Made by a program: the position numbers and the translations under genes
Shown: one piece after another, positions 11,116 to 22,518 of the stretch
How the letters are laid out: each line of letters starts with the position of its first letter
How positions within the stretch are numbered: position 1 is the stretch's first letter
From: Flaccisagitta enflata
Lineage: Eukaryota > Chaetognatha > Sagittoidea > Aphragmophora
NCBI GenBank assembly: GCA_965153355.1
Contig: OZ231126.1
Span: 85,250,001-85,314,000 of the forward strand
Direction of reading: 5' to 3'
Length of the DNA: 64,000 nt
The notes under the pieces: model-generated
What the model was told of the DNA's origin: nothing
The model's database searches: none
What the model saw: only the letters and a program-made list of their open reading frames with translations

Positions 11116-11679
11116 GTAGGTTGGGCTCTAAATATGCAAGTGGAACATGAAAATTGCTTGGAGATGAATTTCATCCTAATGCCCAAATTGAGCCTATCAT
11201 GATAAACACGCCCAAACCAAAGTGCAGAACTTGTCGATGATATGACGTAAAGCAAATATCCATCAAAAGAATTCGAATGAGCTGCTGTTGGGTTCCATTA
11301 TCAGTTTTAATCACTTGAAAACAAGATGAGCAAAGGAGAGGAATTGTCTAACGCAAGTACGCAACCGTATTGATGGCGGAGGGAGGGTGGGGGGTCAGGA
11401 GGGATGTAGGGAAGAGATGGGGGAGTTTCCTTTTATACGACGACGAAAACGTTTTGTAATTAACGCACGCACATGAAGATTTCTTAAGTTAGAAAAAAAG
11501 TTTCAGTTTGTCAAAGACAATTCAGATCATAGACTCCAGAGAAGGTTTAACGGCAAATACGTTGACGGAAAATACGTTGACAAGTTACATGTACAAGCGC
11601 ACTAAAATAGCGAACAATATCACACTAGAGACACGATCCATTCGGGCAAAATGAGCGGAAAGAAGGAGGGGAGCAGAAC

Positions 11680-12449
11680 TATCGACGGTTAATTAACCAT
11701 TAATAAAATTATTAATCATCGAAATAGTTAAATAGGATTAACCGTTAACTGTTCTTCAATAGTTTTGCTATCACTTCATCATAAGATGATGCGAATTAAC
11801 CAAATTCATGCAAAAAAAAAAAAAAAAAAAAAAAGGAAAGAAAAAGAAAGAAAAAAGATATCATGTGTTTGTCTATCATCCATGCCTGCTTTTTGCCTGG
11901 TTATCAATGACTATGTGTGTACTTGTCTTAGATTGTTTGTTATTGCCAATGCGAGTGTGTTGTGTGTGCTGGTGTGTGGGTGTGTATGTGTGTATATCAC
12001 TTTGTGTGTATGTGTGTATATCACTTTGTGTGATTGTATGAGTATTGAGTAAAGAGTGTTTTAAGTGTTTGTTTTTGAGTGTGTAGGTTCGCAGGTTTCA
12101 TCAATGAACTATTACATTGTATTTGACATAGATCCAGTTTGTAACTTTGTATACAGAGAATGATTGTATTGGAAAATCTGAAACGAATTTTTTTGTCTAA
12201 ACAAAAAGGCAAATCATGAAAATTGTTTTCAATCTGAGCATTAAATTATCATTTTCTTTTATAGTTTAAAGGGACGGTATGGCATTGAATTTGTGCATGT
12301 CTTGACTTTTCAGCAAATTTTCTTTTTTGAGGTAGTGAAATACGAGTGTATTGATTGCATGGTACAGAAATTAACGCTTAACGGTGATTAATATGAAATT
12401 CTAACTGAGGGTCGATGATTAATGATTTTATTAACTGTTAGTATCGATA
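11680..12449. mobile_element. hAT-like non-autonomous element
   Basis: Imperfect inverted ends rich in TTAATAAAATTATTAATCAT begin TATCGACGGTTAATTAACC and end GTTAGTATCGATA. The flanking octamers AGCAGAAC (11672-11679) and GGCAGAAC (12450-12457) match at seven of eight positions, as an aged hAT target duplication would. The interior holds an A tract and GT-rich sequence, with no transposase. Confidence 0.5.
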
Positions 12450-12483
12450 GGCAGAACGCAAAAAGAAACAAAAAGAAAAAGGC

Positions 12484-12640
12484 AACGTGGACAATGACCG
12501 TGACGGTTCCGATATGTCTCAGCAACGGAAGGGTGGACTTGAATACGACGTCTATGACGAGTCGGTGACGAATGAAATGATTCATTTCAATCCGATCCAA
12601 ACGTCCTTTGACTACTTTAGACTGCTTTTGACGTACGTTC
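12484..12640 (+). CDS. Weak candidate coding stretch
   Basis: The frame reading NVDNDRDGSDMSQQRKGG then LEYDVYDESVTNEMIHF has balanced, non-repetitive composition unlike its surroundings. No convincing acceptor or homology was recognised, and downstream it runs into GT and GA microsatellites. It could be a 5' exon or chance. Confidence 0.2.
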
Positions 12641-12747
12641 GATTTTTCTCGTCTTTCTCAACATTCAGCCGTGAAAGAGCTAGAGTCTCTAGTAGAGACG
12701 GTGCTCATCACGTATTTTCCTTAACGGTAACATTCCAAGTGTGTATG

Positions 12748-13050
<303 letters not shown>

Positions 13051-13118
13051 ACAACAAGCGCAAGGAATTCGGTAATACAGACGAATAATAAAGAGCGAGA
13101 GACACGGCGGTTGGTTGT

Positions 13119-13329
13119 TCAGCACATGCAGTCGTATAGAGCGCTCTGCATATTGTCACTTTTCCTTTTCAGCTTGAATGCTCCTTGTCTACGAGAGTCC
13201 TTCATGCCGGCGAGCCATGAACGAATACGCATGCGCGCAATTTGGTCCGTACTCAACTCCCCCGATGCAATAGCCTCCTCGTAATAATCTTCGTCATCGT
13301 CCCCTTCCAGATGATGAGCCAATGACGGC
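13119..13329 (-). CDS. Rab3-like GTPase, last exon with hypervariable tail and CMC prenylation end
   Basis: On the minus strand the acceptor is CCAATCGCTATACAG (pyrimidine-rich) and the exon joins the 14289-14439 exon in phase 2 (AG|G). It encodes about 69 residues and ends LYDCMC-stop (TGA at 13119-13121). The terminal Cys-X-Cys is the double-geranylgeranylation signal of Rab proteins, and Rab3 ends DCAC. The tail is acidic first (EGDDDEDYYEEA), then basic (KDSRRQ, KLKRKS). It is about twice the usual Rab3 hypervariable length. Membrane anchoring by prenylation is inferred from the motif. No similarity to known Rab tails is expected, because this region varies freely. Confidence 0.75.
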
Positions 13330-13379
13330 CTGTATAGCGATTGGGGGTGGGAGGCAAGGGATGGGGTACTCAAAAGTTT

Positions 13380-13700
13380 TAGAACTTTGGATGAACGGAA
13401 AGCTCAAGCCCAGAACAGATTATTGTCGAGGCGCAAACGACTGACGCGACAGCCGGACGAATCGACACGGCGGACGGAGAGACGAGCCGCCGTCGTCGAG
13501 GGAGACCACCGCCGGCTCCGCCGCCTTCACCCGCTCCTGCCTACAACTACACTATTTTCTCTCCTGTCTCCATTCCTTCCCTCTCTCTCGACCTTTCTTC
13601 CAATTCTCTTCTTTCCTCCATTTCTTCCTCTTCTCTCGATTCGAATTCTCAATGATGAATGAACCATGTTTGAAAGCAAACAAACAAACAAACAAACGGG
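13380..13700. other. GC-rich then CT-rich stretch, no supported gene
   Basis: 13390-13540 is rich in CG and open in several frames on both strands, but shows neither splice boundaries nor recognisable protein. 13555-13640 is CT-rich. Confidence 0.4.
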
Positions 13701-13750
13701 CACGGCTTCTCGCACTGACATTGTTGCCCTAAGAGCTTAAGAAGTGGACG

Positions 13751-14131
<381 letters not shown>

Positions 14132-14288
14132 CTATTTGTCTCTTTCGTTCTGCCCGGTGCAGTGCTTCACGAAGTTTCTGCACTTGACATAAATTGGATC
14201 GCTCGTTATGATTCATTCATCCTTTCATTCATGCATTCATTCATTCAACTTTCTATTTGACTTTGATTGTTAATAAATAAAACATCAC

Positions 14289-14439
14289 CTGGTTTTCGCG
14301 AGACTGCAGCAAATTTGGTGGATGAGATGATCAAAGACCGGTTCCACGCAGATGTTGTCTTTCGACGAAGTTTCGAAATATCTCATCCCCAATTGAGACG
14401 CCAGTTTCTCAGCGGCCTCTATTGACACAGCCCGTTCAC
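14289..14439 (-). CDS. Rab3-like GTPase exon with G5 (ETSSK) motif
   Basis: The minus-strand exon (151 bp) encodes GERAVSIEAAEKLASQLG, then RYFETSSKDNICVEPVFDHL. It aligns with Rab3 ERVVSSERGRQLADHLG and FEASAKDNINVKQTFERL. ETSSK is the G5 guanine-binding loop (SAK in Rab3, here SSK). The acceptor is T9-GTCAAG|GTGAAC and the donor is ACCAG|GTGATG. The entering phase 1 and leaving phase 2 fit both neighbours. A nearer AG at GTCAATAG would shorten the exon, but would remove the conserved ERAVSIE block, so the longer form is preferred. Confidence 0.82.
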
Positions 14440-14504
14440 CTTGACAAAAAAAAACCAGTGAATGAGCACAGCGGCCTCTATCGGCACAGCCCGTTCACCT
14501 TAAC
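14440..14504 (-). repeat. Tandem duplicate of the exon 14289-14439 acceptor edge
   Basis: The first ~30 bp of the exon (GTGAACGGGCTGTG then GATAGAGGCCGCT on the minus strand) recurs 58-60 bp upstream, preceded by CTGTTAAG. This gives a second potential acceptor. Reading from it meets a stop (CGATAG context depends on phase) and the poly-T of the real acceptor. Confidence 0.6.
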
Positions 14505-14507
14505 AGA

Positions 14508-14762
14508 AAAACAAGTAACCCGAGGTTACAATATGGTCGCGGTCGGGTGGATAGGGGCATACAATCCCCCGCACACAGACACACTCAATCACAATCGCAA
14601 CTGTGTCTGTGGCAGCAGAAATGCTCGTTGTACACTTTTCGACTGCAGTATTGCGGATGGATGGACAAATAAAATGCAAATGGACTGACAGAATAATTCA
14701 ATAACGGCGCAATGGACCGACGAACGGAAAAGGATTTATAGTCACGAGTCTGCAACTAAAAG
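14508..14762 (+). repeat. Variant long form of the GACC/hairpin element
   Basis: It begins AACAAGTAACCCGAGGTTAC, with GTCGCGGTCGGGTGGATAGG, ACACTCAATCACAA and a right end AGTCACGAGTCTGCAACTAAA. The same subfamily occurs at 33783-33945 and 38488-38735. Confidence 0.5.
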
Positions 14763-14879
14763 GAGCAGGTTTATGAGAACTACTTCACGTGCAATACATA
14801 GTGATCAGAACTTCCAAATGACAATGAATCAATGATGACAAGAATGTTAGAAATCCTCAAACAACTCTTACAACCTTCC

Positions 14880-15110
14880 GACTGAAATTCCAGCCTCGAG
14901 GCACAAATCTTAGCCTTGGGGCTCGAATGTCAGCCTTGAGGCAAAAATCAAAGCCTCCATGTTCGATTCCAAGCCTCCATGCTCATTGCTCCATTTCTCA
15001 AATTCAACCCAGGCCAAGCATAGGTCATCGGCTGCTTCGTGGCCGCTGCCCCTGTCACAACCACGTCCTAGCATACACTTATTTAGAGGCAACGGATACC
15101 GCTGACCACC
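14880..15110 (-). mobile_element. Truncated TIR-minisatellite element in the Rab3-like intron
   Basis: CAGCCTCGAGGCACAAATCT units, then AAGCATAGGTCATCGGCTGC, GGCCGCTGCCCC and the leader GGTATCCGTTGCC (as GGCAACGGATACCGCTGACC). Only the minus-orientation right half remains. Confidence 0.5.
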
Positions 15111-15133
15111 CGACGCTTTCGTGATCATTTCAC

Positions 15134-15285
15134 CTTCGTTTCTGGCGCGATCGGCCTTGGAGCCAACCAGAACAGTTTGAACGTGATCCCAAGCATTGAG
15201 CTTAATTTGTGTGCACCAATCTTGCACGGACAAAAAGGACTCCTCGTTCGTCACATCGAACATCAGGATGATCCCCATGGCACTT
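15134..15285 (-). CDS. Rab3-like GTPase exon with altered G4 motif (SKAD)
   Basis: The minus-strand exon (152 bp) reads SAMGIILMFDVTNEESFLSV, then QDWCTQIKLNAWDHVQTVLV. It is close to Rab3 [20 protein letters not shown] and QDWSTQIKTYSW. It continues VGSKADRARNE, where Rab3 has VGNKCD. The G4 guanine-specificity motif NKxD is therefore SKAD: AAG GCC GAT is intact but the Asn codon is TCC. The acceptor is CTCTCTCCCACAG, preceded directly by a long CT microsatellite, and the donor is GAAG|GTGAAA. Phases (in 2, out 1) match the exons at 22035-22149 and 14289-14439. Confidence 0.88.
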
Positions 15286-15289
15286 CTGT

Positions 15290-15290
<1 letters not shown>

Positions 15291-15371
<81 letters not shown>
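15291..15371. repeat. (GA)n microsatellite at a splice acceptor
   Basis: GA on plus, CT on the coding strand. It ends 6 bp before the Rab3-like exon starting at 15285 and serves as its polypyrimidine tract. Confidence 0.95.
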
Positions 15372-15375
<4 letters not shown>

Positions 15376-15769
15376 TAGAGACAGATAGACGAAGACAGAG
15401 AAAGACAAAGACAAAGACAAAGACAAACAAACCGTCTGCGTGTTTTCGGTTTGTAGCTCAAAGAAAAGGGGGGTCAAAAGGGCGAGTCCCCTGCGACCCA
15501 TGAAGTTGGGTCTTAAAATGTGCGTAATACCTTGGGGCACACTAATCCAGGTTTGTTATACCCAGTTTCAGGTGCTAGTTCGAATGTCTCAAAAAAAAGT
15601 GCCCAAAATGGCCAAAATTAGCTATTTTTGACGGTTTTTGGCCCTGAAACCTATCTTAAACATGTATGTAATTTAGTTGTGTGTAAAAAATTTTGAACCT
15701 CGGAAAAATTTTAGGTACCTAAATTTGAAAAAAATGTGTTTTTTGCGAATTTTGAAAAGAAAAAAAAAA

Positions 15770-17110
15770 TCGTTACCCCCCTTAAAGTTCACCGATTTAG
15801 ACAAAATTTTTACTGGAGATACTTCACATTATAAAGTACCTCCGTGCAAAATTTCATCAAAATCGGAGCACTTTAAGTACCCAAAATTGTCTTCGAAAAC
15901 CAAAAAATGGAAAAAAATGGCTTCGAAAATCGTCTTTTGGCCTGAGACATTGCCATGTTATGGCAGGGACGTATGAACCAAGGGCCAAAATTTCTTTTAG
16001 TGACTGTTGTTGATGCCCAAAAAAAATTTCGTGACCCTGAGAGCATTTTTTGGGTGTCAATTAACACTTTTTTGGAGACCGTCAGACCCAAAATCGTGAA
16101 ATTCGACGATTTTTGGCCTTTTTTTAAGTTAAAACCTAAAAAGAAGTCGAAATATGGGCCAACAAATTTGCATGGACATATGGTAGACCTTAATAAAGCT
16201 TCATGAAAAAAAAATTTTTGTTAAACAAATTTCTAGATACCTAAATTAGGAAAAAAATGTGTTTTCGCGATTTTTTTAATGAAAACTAATGTCGTTACCC
16301 CCCTTAAACGTCACCGATTTGGACAAAATTTTTACTGAAGATACGTCACATTATGAGGTACCTTCATGCAAAATTTCATCAAAATCAGAGCTTTTTAAGT
16401 ACCCAAAATTGCTTCGAAAACCAAAAAAATGGCAAAAAATGGCTTCGAAAATTGTCTTTTTGCCTGAGACATTGCCATGTTATGGCAGGGGCGTATGAAC
16501 CAAGGGCCAAAATTCCTGTTAGTGACTGTTGTTGATGCAAAAAAAAAATTTCGTGACCCTGAGAGCATTTTTTGGGTGTCAAATAACACTTTTTTGCAGA
16601 CCGTCAGACCCAAAATCGCGAAATTTGACGATTTTTGGCCTTTTTTCAAGTTAAAACCTAAAAAGAAGTTGAAATATGGGCCAACAATTTTGCATGGACA
16701 TATGGTAGACTTTAATAAAGCTTCATGAAAAAAAAATTTTTGTAAAAAAAATTTCTAGATACCTAAATTTGGAAAAAAAAGTGTTTTTCGCGATTTTTTT
16801 AATGAAAACAAATGTGGTTACCCCCTTAAAGTTCACCGATTTGCACAAAATTTTTACTGAACATACGTCACATTATAAAGTATCTCCATGCAAAATTTCA
16901 AAAAAATCGGAGCACTTCAAATACCCAAAATTGCCTTTGAAAATCAAAAAATGGCAAAAAATGACTTCGAAAATCGTCCTTTTTGCCTGAGACATTGCCA
17001 TGTTATAGCAGGGATGTATGGACCAAGGGCCAAAATTCCTTCTAGGGACTGTTGTTTATGCCCAAAAACAATTTCATGACCTTGAAAGCAGTTTTTATGT
17101 GTAATATAGT
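15770..17110 (+). repeat. Left arm: three ~522-bp tandem units
   Basis: The landmark GTTACCCCC recurs at about 15773, 16295 and 16817. Each unit also has GACATTGCCATGTTATGGCA and GACTGTTGTTGATGC. The third unit degenerates after 17100. Confidence 0.8.
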
Positions 17111-17193
17111 AAATTAGTGAAGACCAAAAGTGGAAAAATTGGCAAATCATACCACATTAAAATTCATGTCCAGCGTACTCACTTCCCCCATAC

Positions 17194-17274
<81 letters not shown>

Positions 17275-17304
17275 ATTTGCCGTCAACTCGATGTACAATC
17301 AATC

Positions 17305-17640
17305 GTGGTACCAGATCCCCTGTCTCATGGATGGGAAGAAACCACCATGGGGTTGCGACCTACCCCAGATACAAAAGAAAACATGCAGAAACAGGCAAAT
17401 GTTTATGACCATGTCATGAAAAAGTGTCGTTGCAAAAAATCCCAATGCAGAAATGGAAGATGCGCCTGCTGTAATAGTAAAACAAACTGCACTGCCTTTT
17501 GTGAGTGTGAAAATTGCTGCAATCCATTTGCCAAGGAAGTTCAAAAATCAGTTGAGGAAATTGATTCCGAGGAAGAGATGGAAGAGGAGGAGGACGAGAG
17601 TGGAGCAAGTGGAAATGAGGAAGTTGATGAAGTTTACTGA
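17305..17640 (+). CDS. CXC (tesmin/TSO1-like) cysteine-rich C-terminus, transposon cargo
   Basis: The frame encodes CRCKKSQCRNGRCACC, then CTAFCECENCCNP. This matches the CxCKKSxCxxxxCxC...CxxxCxCxxC spacing of the CXC (tesmin/TSO1) zinc-binding repeat. An acidic tail follows (EEIDSEEEMEEEEDE) to TGA at 17638-17640. Known CXC domains bind DNA in MYB-MuvB subunits. CXC-like clusters also occur at the ends of mobile-element proteins in invertebrates, which is the likelier reading here. It lies inside the 15432-21802 element, just after a CT microsatellite, so it is probably the last exon of a larger protein. Possible acceptors are ACCAG near 17313 or earlier, and the ATG at 17305 is not assured. 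Other exons were not found. Confidence 0.45.
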   Translation: MVPDPLSHGWEETTMGLRPTPDTKENMQKQANVYDHVMKKCRCKKSQCRNGRCACCNSKTNCTAFCECENCCNPFAKEVQKSVEEIDSEEEMEEEEDESGASGNEEVDEVY

Positions 17641-18149
17641 TCACGCGCATCAGAGAGTCTCCTGTTGGTAATTGTCTGTTTGTCTGTTTGTCCGTTTGTC
17701 CGATGGGGCCTTTTCCTGCTCCACCTCCACGTGGTGGGCCCTGGCTCTGGTCTTTGATATTTAACATATAAAAAATATGTTTTACTATATCACTGACTAC
17801 CAAGCGAGCAGATGAAAGTGATTACAAGTAGCAAGCGAACCTGAGCTCCGTCACAGCGCTCAAATCCTGAAGTTAGATAATGACATTTTCTGCTTGCGGA
17901 ACACCAGTTAAATACAAAAATCATAATAACATTTTTAGTAATATAAGTGAACTTACATATAAAGACACCTAAACAAACATTCCTTAAAGGCAGGTGGGCT
18001 TACAGCGAGAAAAAAAAGCCAAGAAAAACAACCTGTTCCTCACCTATGAATATTTAGATATTAGCACAACTTTGACTTGATTAAACGGGTATTTATAATT
18101 GAGGTCCCCACGAGTTTCCGAGATATGTTATTGAGGAGTAAAAATGCTA

Positions 18150-18712
18150 CAGTAGATCTCGTCTAGACTTGAGATAACGGGGGCAAGCACTATGAAAGAA
18201 CAAATGAAACTAGAGGGCTGATATTTGGAATATAAGTTAATAAAGGAATGATTTATTCCCCATGATACTTGGTTGCCATGGAAACGCATTTCCATGTATT
18301 CATGCTAAAATATCAATATTTTGAGAAATTTTTTGAGGGAATATTGCTTAGAATTAAATTTGCTACAACTTTCCCACAGTATGTTCTGTAAGAATATCGC
18401 TCGTTTGGCCGTTGCTAGGGAGCATATCCATGTGTGACAACCCTTAGCAACCGCTAAATGAGCGACATTCTTACAGAACATACTGTGGGAAAGTTGTAGC
18501 AAATTTGATTTTAAGCAATGTTCCCTCAAAAAATTTCTCAAAATATTGATACTTTAGCGTAAATACATGGAAATGCGTTTCCATAGCAACCAACTATCAT
18601 GGGCAATAAAGCATCATTTTATTAGTCTATATTCTAAATATCAATCCCCTGGCTTCATTTGTTAATCTACAATGCTTGCCCCCGTTATCTCAAGTCTAGA
18701 CGAGATCTACTG
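18150..18712. mobile_element. Palindromic MITE with TA duplication
   Basis: CAGTAGATCTCGTCTAGAC at the left end matches the right end in reverse complement, with TA on each side (18148-18149 and 18713-18714). The arms are about 265 bp, with GGTTGCCATGGAAACGCAT-like blocks and a short centre near 18425. Tc1/mariner-type by its ends, and non-coding. Confidence 0.75.
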
Positions 18713-19020
18713 TATCTGAAACTGTTTTTGTTAAAGATTTTCTCAGATGGTAACTTGCCGTAATCATCATTTCTTTAAGGGAAGGTAAAGCATGAAAATA
18801 AAGAAAATCGCAGATTCTGTTTTGAACTGCAGAAAAGATGACCGCGCAGAGAACGATCTTTTATACACTGTCATCGTTTAAGTATATTAGGCTAGTTTGT
18901 ATGAAAATGGATAATGGCTTAAATTTCTTTTTACAAATAATATTATGAATAGCTTATGAAGGGATTTCCGTATGAAAATGATAATTGACATGATACAAAA
19001 TTTTCGTTACCCCATACTAT

Positions 19021-19270
19021 TACAAGGAAGAGATGGAAGAGGATGAGGAAGAGAGTGGAGCAAGTAGAGATGAAGAAGTTGGTGAAGTTTACTGATCACA
19101 CGTATCAGAGAATCTCCTGTTAGTTATTGTCTGTTTGTCTATTTGTCCGTTTGTCCGATGGGGCCTTTTCCTGCTCCACCTCCACGTGGTGGGCCCTGGC
19201 ACTGGTCTTTGTTATCTAACATATGCAAAAATATGTTTTATTATATCACTGACTACCAAGCGAGCAGATA
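19021..19270 (+). repeat. Duplicate of the 3' end of the CXC frame
   Basis: This stretch repeats 17568-17812 (acidic codons, TTTACTGATCAC stop region, CCACCTCCACGTGGTGGGCC) at high identity. The cysteine-rich part is missing. It is a direct duplication within the foldback element. Confidence 0.7.
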
Positions 19271-19435
19271 AAATTTTTTTAGGGGGGGGGTGGAAATTTC
19301 AGGCTATATTTCATTTTTTTTTCTACTATATGTCCATGCAAAATTGTTGGCCCATATTTCAACTTCTTTCTAGGTTTTTACTTGAAAAAAGGCCAAAAAT
19401 TGTAAAATTTCAAGATTTTGGGTCTGACAGTCTAC

Positions 19436-20091
19436 AAACAGGTCGCCCAAGGGCAATATGTGGTCAGCGATACCCGTTGCCCTGCTGTGCATAATTGTGA
19501 ATTTGAGTGAGGGGAAGCAGGGCAGCGGCCCCAAAGGGGACGAAGTCCTGTAGAGCACAGGGGGACTTTCGTTCATCCGTTCATTCGTCCGTCCGTCCGT
19601 CCGTCCGTTTGTGCTGAATTCAGGTTTAATAGGGCTGATGTAAGGCCAGAAAGCCAGTTGGGGGCTAGAATGGGCTGACTTGAGGCTTGAAAGAGCTGGA
19701 TCAAGGCTTGGAAGGCCATAGAGAACTGACTTGAGGATCAGATAGCCGATTTGAGGCTTGAGAGGCCTAATTTGAGGCAACAGGTTTGATTGAGGCCTAA
19801 AAGGCCAGTTTTGAGGCCTGAGAGGCCAGATTTGAGGCCTGAGAGGCCAGATAAGAGGCCTGAGAGGCCAATATGAGGTCTATGAGGCTAAATTTGAGGC
19901 TTAAGAGGCTAAATTTGTGGCCTGAGAGGCCAGAGTTAAGGTCTGATTGGTCTAATTTGAGGCCTGAGAGGCCAGATTTCAGGCCTGAGAGGCCTCGAGG
20001 GGCGGGATGGACGGACGAACGAACGAACGAACGAACGAAAGTCCCCCTGTGTTCTACAGGACTTCGTCCCCTTCGGGGCCGCTGCCCAAAA
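19436..20091 (+). mobile_element. TIR element enclosing a minisatellite, copy inside a 522-bp unit
   Basis: It interrupts a foldback-arm unit. The sequence breaks at GTCTACAAA (19435) and resumes at AGTGTTAATTGACACCC (20092), as shown by the intact unit at 20606. It starts CAGGTCGCCCAAGGGCAA. It has GGGCAGCGGCCCCAAAGGGG and CACAGGGGGACTTTCG arms with TCCG/CGAA tetranucleotides. About 15 GAGGCCTGAGAGGCCAGATT units lie between the arms. This gives the best boundaries for the family. Confidence 0.75.
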
Positions 20092-21480
20092 AGTGTTAAT
20101 TGACACCCAAACAATGCTCTCAGGGTCATGAAATTGTTTTTGGGCATAAACAACAGTCCCTAGAAGGAATTTTGGCCCTTGGTCCATACATCCCTGCTAT
20201 AACATGGCAATGTCTCAGGCAAAAAGACGATTTTCGAAGTCATTTTTTGCCATTTTTTTATTTTCAAAGGCAATTTTGGGTATTTAAAGTGCTCCGATTT
20301 TTATGAAATTTTGCATGGAGATACTTTATAATGTGACGTATGTTCAGTAAAAATTTTGTGCAAATCGGTGAACTTTAAGGGGGTAACCACATTTGTTTTC
20401 ATTAAAAAAATCGCGAAAAACACATTTTTTTCCTAATTTAGGTATCTAGGAATTTTTTTTACAAAAAATTTTTTTTTCATGAAGCTTTATTAAGGTCTAC
20501 TATATGTCCATGCAAAATTGTTGGCCCATATTTCAACTTCTTTTTAGGTTTTAACTTGAAAAAAGGCCAAAAATCGTCAAATTTCGCGATTTTGGGTCTG
20601 ACGGTCTGCAAAAAAGTGTTATTTGACACCCAAAAAATGCTCTCAGGGTCACGAAATTTTTTTTTTGCATCAACAACAGTCACTAACAGGAATTTTGGCC
20701 CTCGGTTCATACGTCCCTGCCATAACATGGCAATGTCTCAGGCAAAAAGACAATTTTCGAAGCCATTTTTTGCCATTTTTTGGTTTTCGAGGACAAATTT
20801 GGGTACTTAAAAAGCTCCAATTTTGATGAAATTTTGTATGAAGGTACCTCATAATGTGACGTATCTTCAGTAAAAATTTTGTCCAAATTGGTGACGTTTA
20901 AGGGGGGTAACGACATATGTTTTCATTTAAAAAATCGCGAAAAACACATATTTTTCCTAATTTAGGTATCTAGAAATTTTTTATACAAAATTTTTTTTTT
21001 CATGAAGCTTTATTAAGGTCTACCACATGTCCATGCAAATTTGTTGGCCCATATTTCGACTTCTTTTTAGGTTTTAACTTGAAAAAAGGCCAAAAATCGT
21101 CGAATTTCACGATTTTGGGTCTGACGGTCTCCAAAAAAGTGTTAATTGACACCCAAAAAATGCTCTCAGGGTCACGAAATTTTTTTTGGGCATCAACAAC
21201 AGTCACTAAAAGATATTTTGGCCCTTGGTTCATACGTCCCTGCCATAACATGGCAATGTCTCAGGCCAAAAGACGATTTTCGAAGCTTTTTTTTTCCATT
21301 TTTTGGTTTTCGAAGACAATTTTGGGTACTTAAAGTGCTCCGATTTTGATGAAATTTTGCATGGAGGTACTTCATAATGTGAAGTATCTCCAGTAAAAAT
21401 TTTGTCCAAATTGGTGAATTTTTTGGGGGGTAACGAATTTTTTTTTCTTTTCAAAATTCGCAAAAAACACGTTTTTTTTC
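20092..21480 (-). repeat. Right arm: ~522-bp tandem units
   Basis: Reverse complements of the left-arm units, with GGGGGTAAC landmarks at about 20387, 20908 and 21429. A further partial unit lies at 19310-19435, before the insertion. Confidence 0.8.
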
Positions 21481-22034
21481 AAATTTAGGTACCTAAAAAT
21501 TTTCCGAGGTTCAAAATTTTTTCCACACAACTAAATTAGGGTCTAATACATATGTGTGCAAAATTTCATGGCTCTACTCCATGTTTAAAATAGGTTTCAG
21601 GGCCAAAAACCGTCAAAAATAGCTAATTTTGGCCATTTTGGGCACTTTTTTTTGAGACATTCGAACTAGCACCTGAAACTGGGTATAACAACCCTGGATT
21701 AGTGTTCCCCAAGGTATTACGCACATTTTAAGACCCAACTTCATAGGTCGCAGGGGACTCGCCCTTTTTATGAAGCCCTACAGACCGAAAACACGCAGAC
21801 GGCAAAGAGGAAAAGAGAAATTGAGGGATAAAGCTTATGAAGTGAAAACAAGGCCAAGTAGGCCAAAATAGGTACGACGTGTGGATCGTCGAATGAATGC
21901 GTTGCCAACCAATCGACCGACCGACCGACCAACCAACGGACACAGCCAGTAATAGAGGTGCTTTGTCTCACCTGAAAAACACCTGGATGGTGGAGCATGC
22001 AAAGCAATTTTGGTGATAACGTCAAGGCAAATAC

Positions 22035-22149
22035 CTGTAATAGGCTGTAATAATGCAACGATATCGTTCTTGGCCTCCAGTGTCCCAAACTTGCAGTTTT
22101 ATCTTTCTGTCTTTCCACTTCGTTGTCTTTACTTTAAAATCAACACCAA
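22035..22149 (-). CDS. Rab3-like GTPase exon with switch region and altered G3 (DTGGQ)
   Basis: The minus-strand exon (115 bp) reads [20 protein letters not shown], then [19 protein letters not shown]. Rab3 has VGIDFKVKTIYRNDKRIKLQ and IWDTAGQERYRTITTAYYR. VGVDF is the effector/switch I side. The catalytic Gln and Glu of G3 are kept, but the invariant Ala of DTAGQ is Gly (codon GGA). The acceptor is TTCTGTGTAG|TT and the donor is TACAG|GTATTT. The preceding exon leaves one base, making the V codon, and the next exon completes the R codon. Adjacent 3' sequence is the distal flank of the 6.4-kb foldback element. Confidence 0.88.
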
Positions 22150-22285
22150 CTACACAGAATAATGATGAGACAGAATGATGAGAATCAGATCACAAAGCTT
22201 TTCAATTGCTTATTTGGTCCAAACAACCCCCAACACCGACGACAACAACGACAACACTGACTACAACAAGGGCAACAATCACAGC

Positions 22286-22437
<152 letters not shown>

Positions 22438-22518
22438 AACATTTACAACAAAAATCCCAAACGCAACCAAATTAAACAAAATAACTAACAAACAAACCAC
22501 ATTAATTATTTCACCAAC

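Larger units (their letters stand above)
15432..21802. mobile_element. 6.4-kb foldback-type transposon inside a Rab3-like intron
   Basis: The termini CCGTCTGCGTGTTTTCGGT (15432) and the reverse complement (ending 21802) are identical over 19 bp. The inverted arms run about 1.7 kb on the left and up to about 2.4 kb on the right. Each arm is itself a direct tandem repeat of a ~522-bp unit. CAAA flanks both ends (15428-15431 and 21803-21806), a possible 4-bp target duplication in low-complexity sequence. Long arms made of tandem units are the hallmark of Foldback/Galileo-type elements. The middle (17150-19310) carries a cysteine-rich open frame, a separate MITE and an internal duplication. No complete transposase was recognised. 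Confidence 0.7.

Noticed and set aside
15677-21463. Many 60-100-codon frames such as KFHQNQSF and MLWQGRMNQGPKFLL on both strands
   Set aside because: They recur with each 522-bp unit of the foldback arms, in both orientations, with frameshifts and no conserved start. They are repeat translation, not genes.
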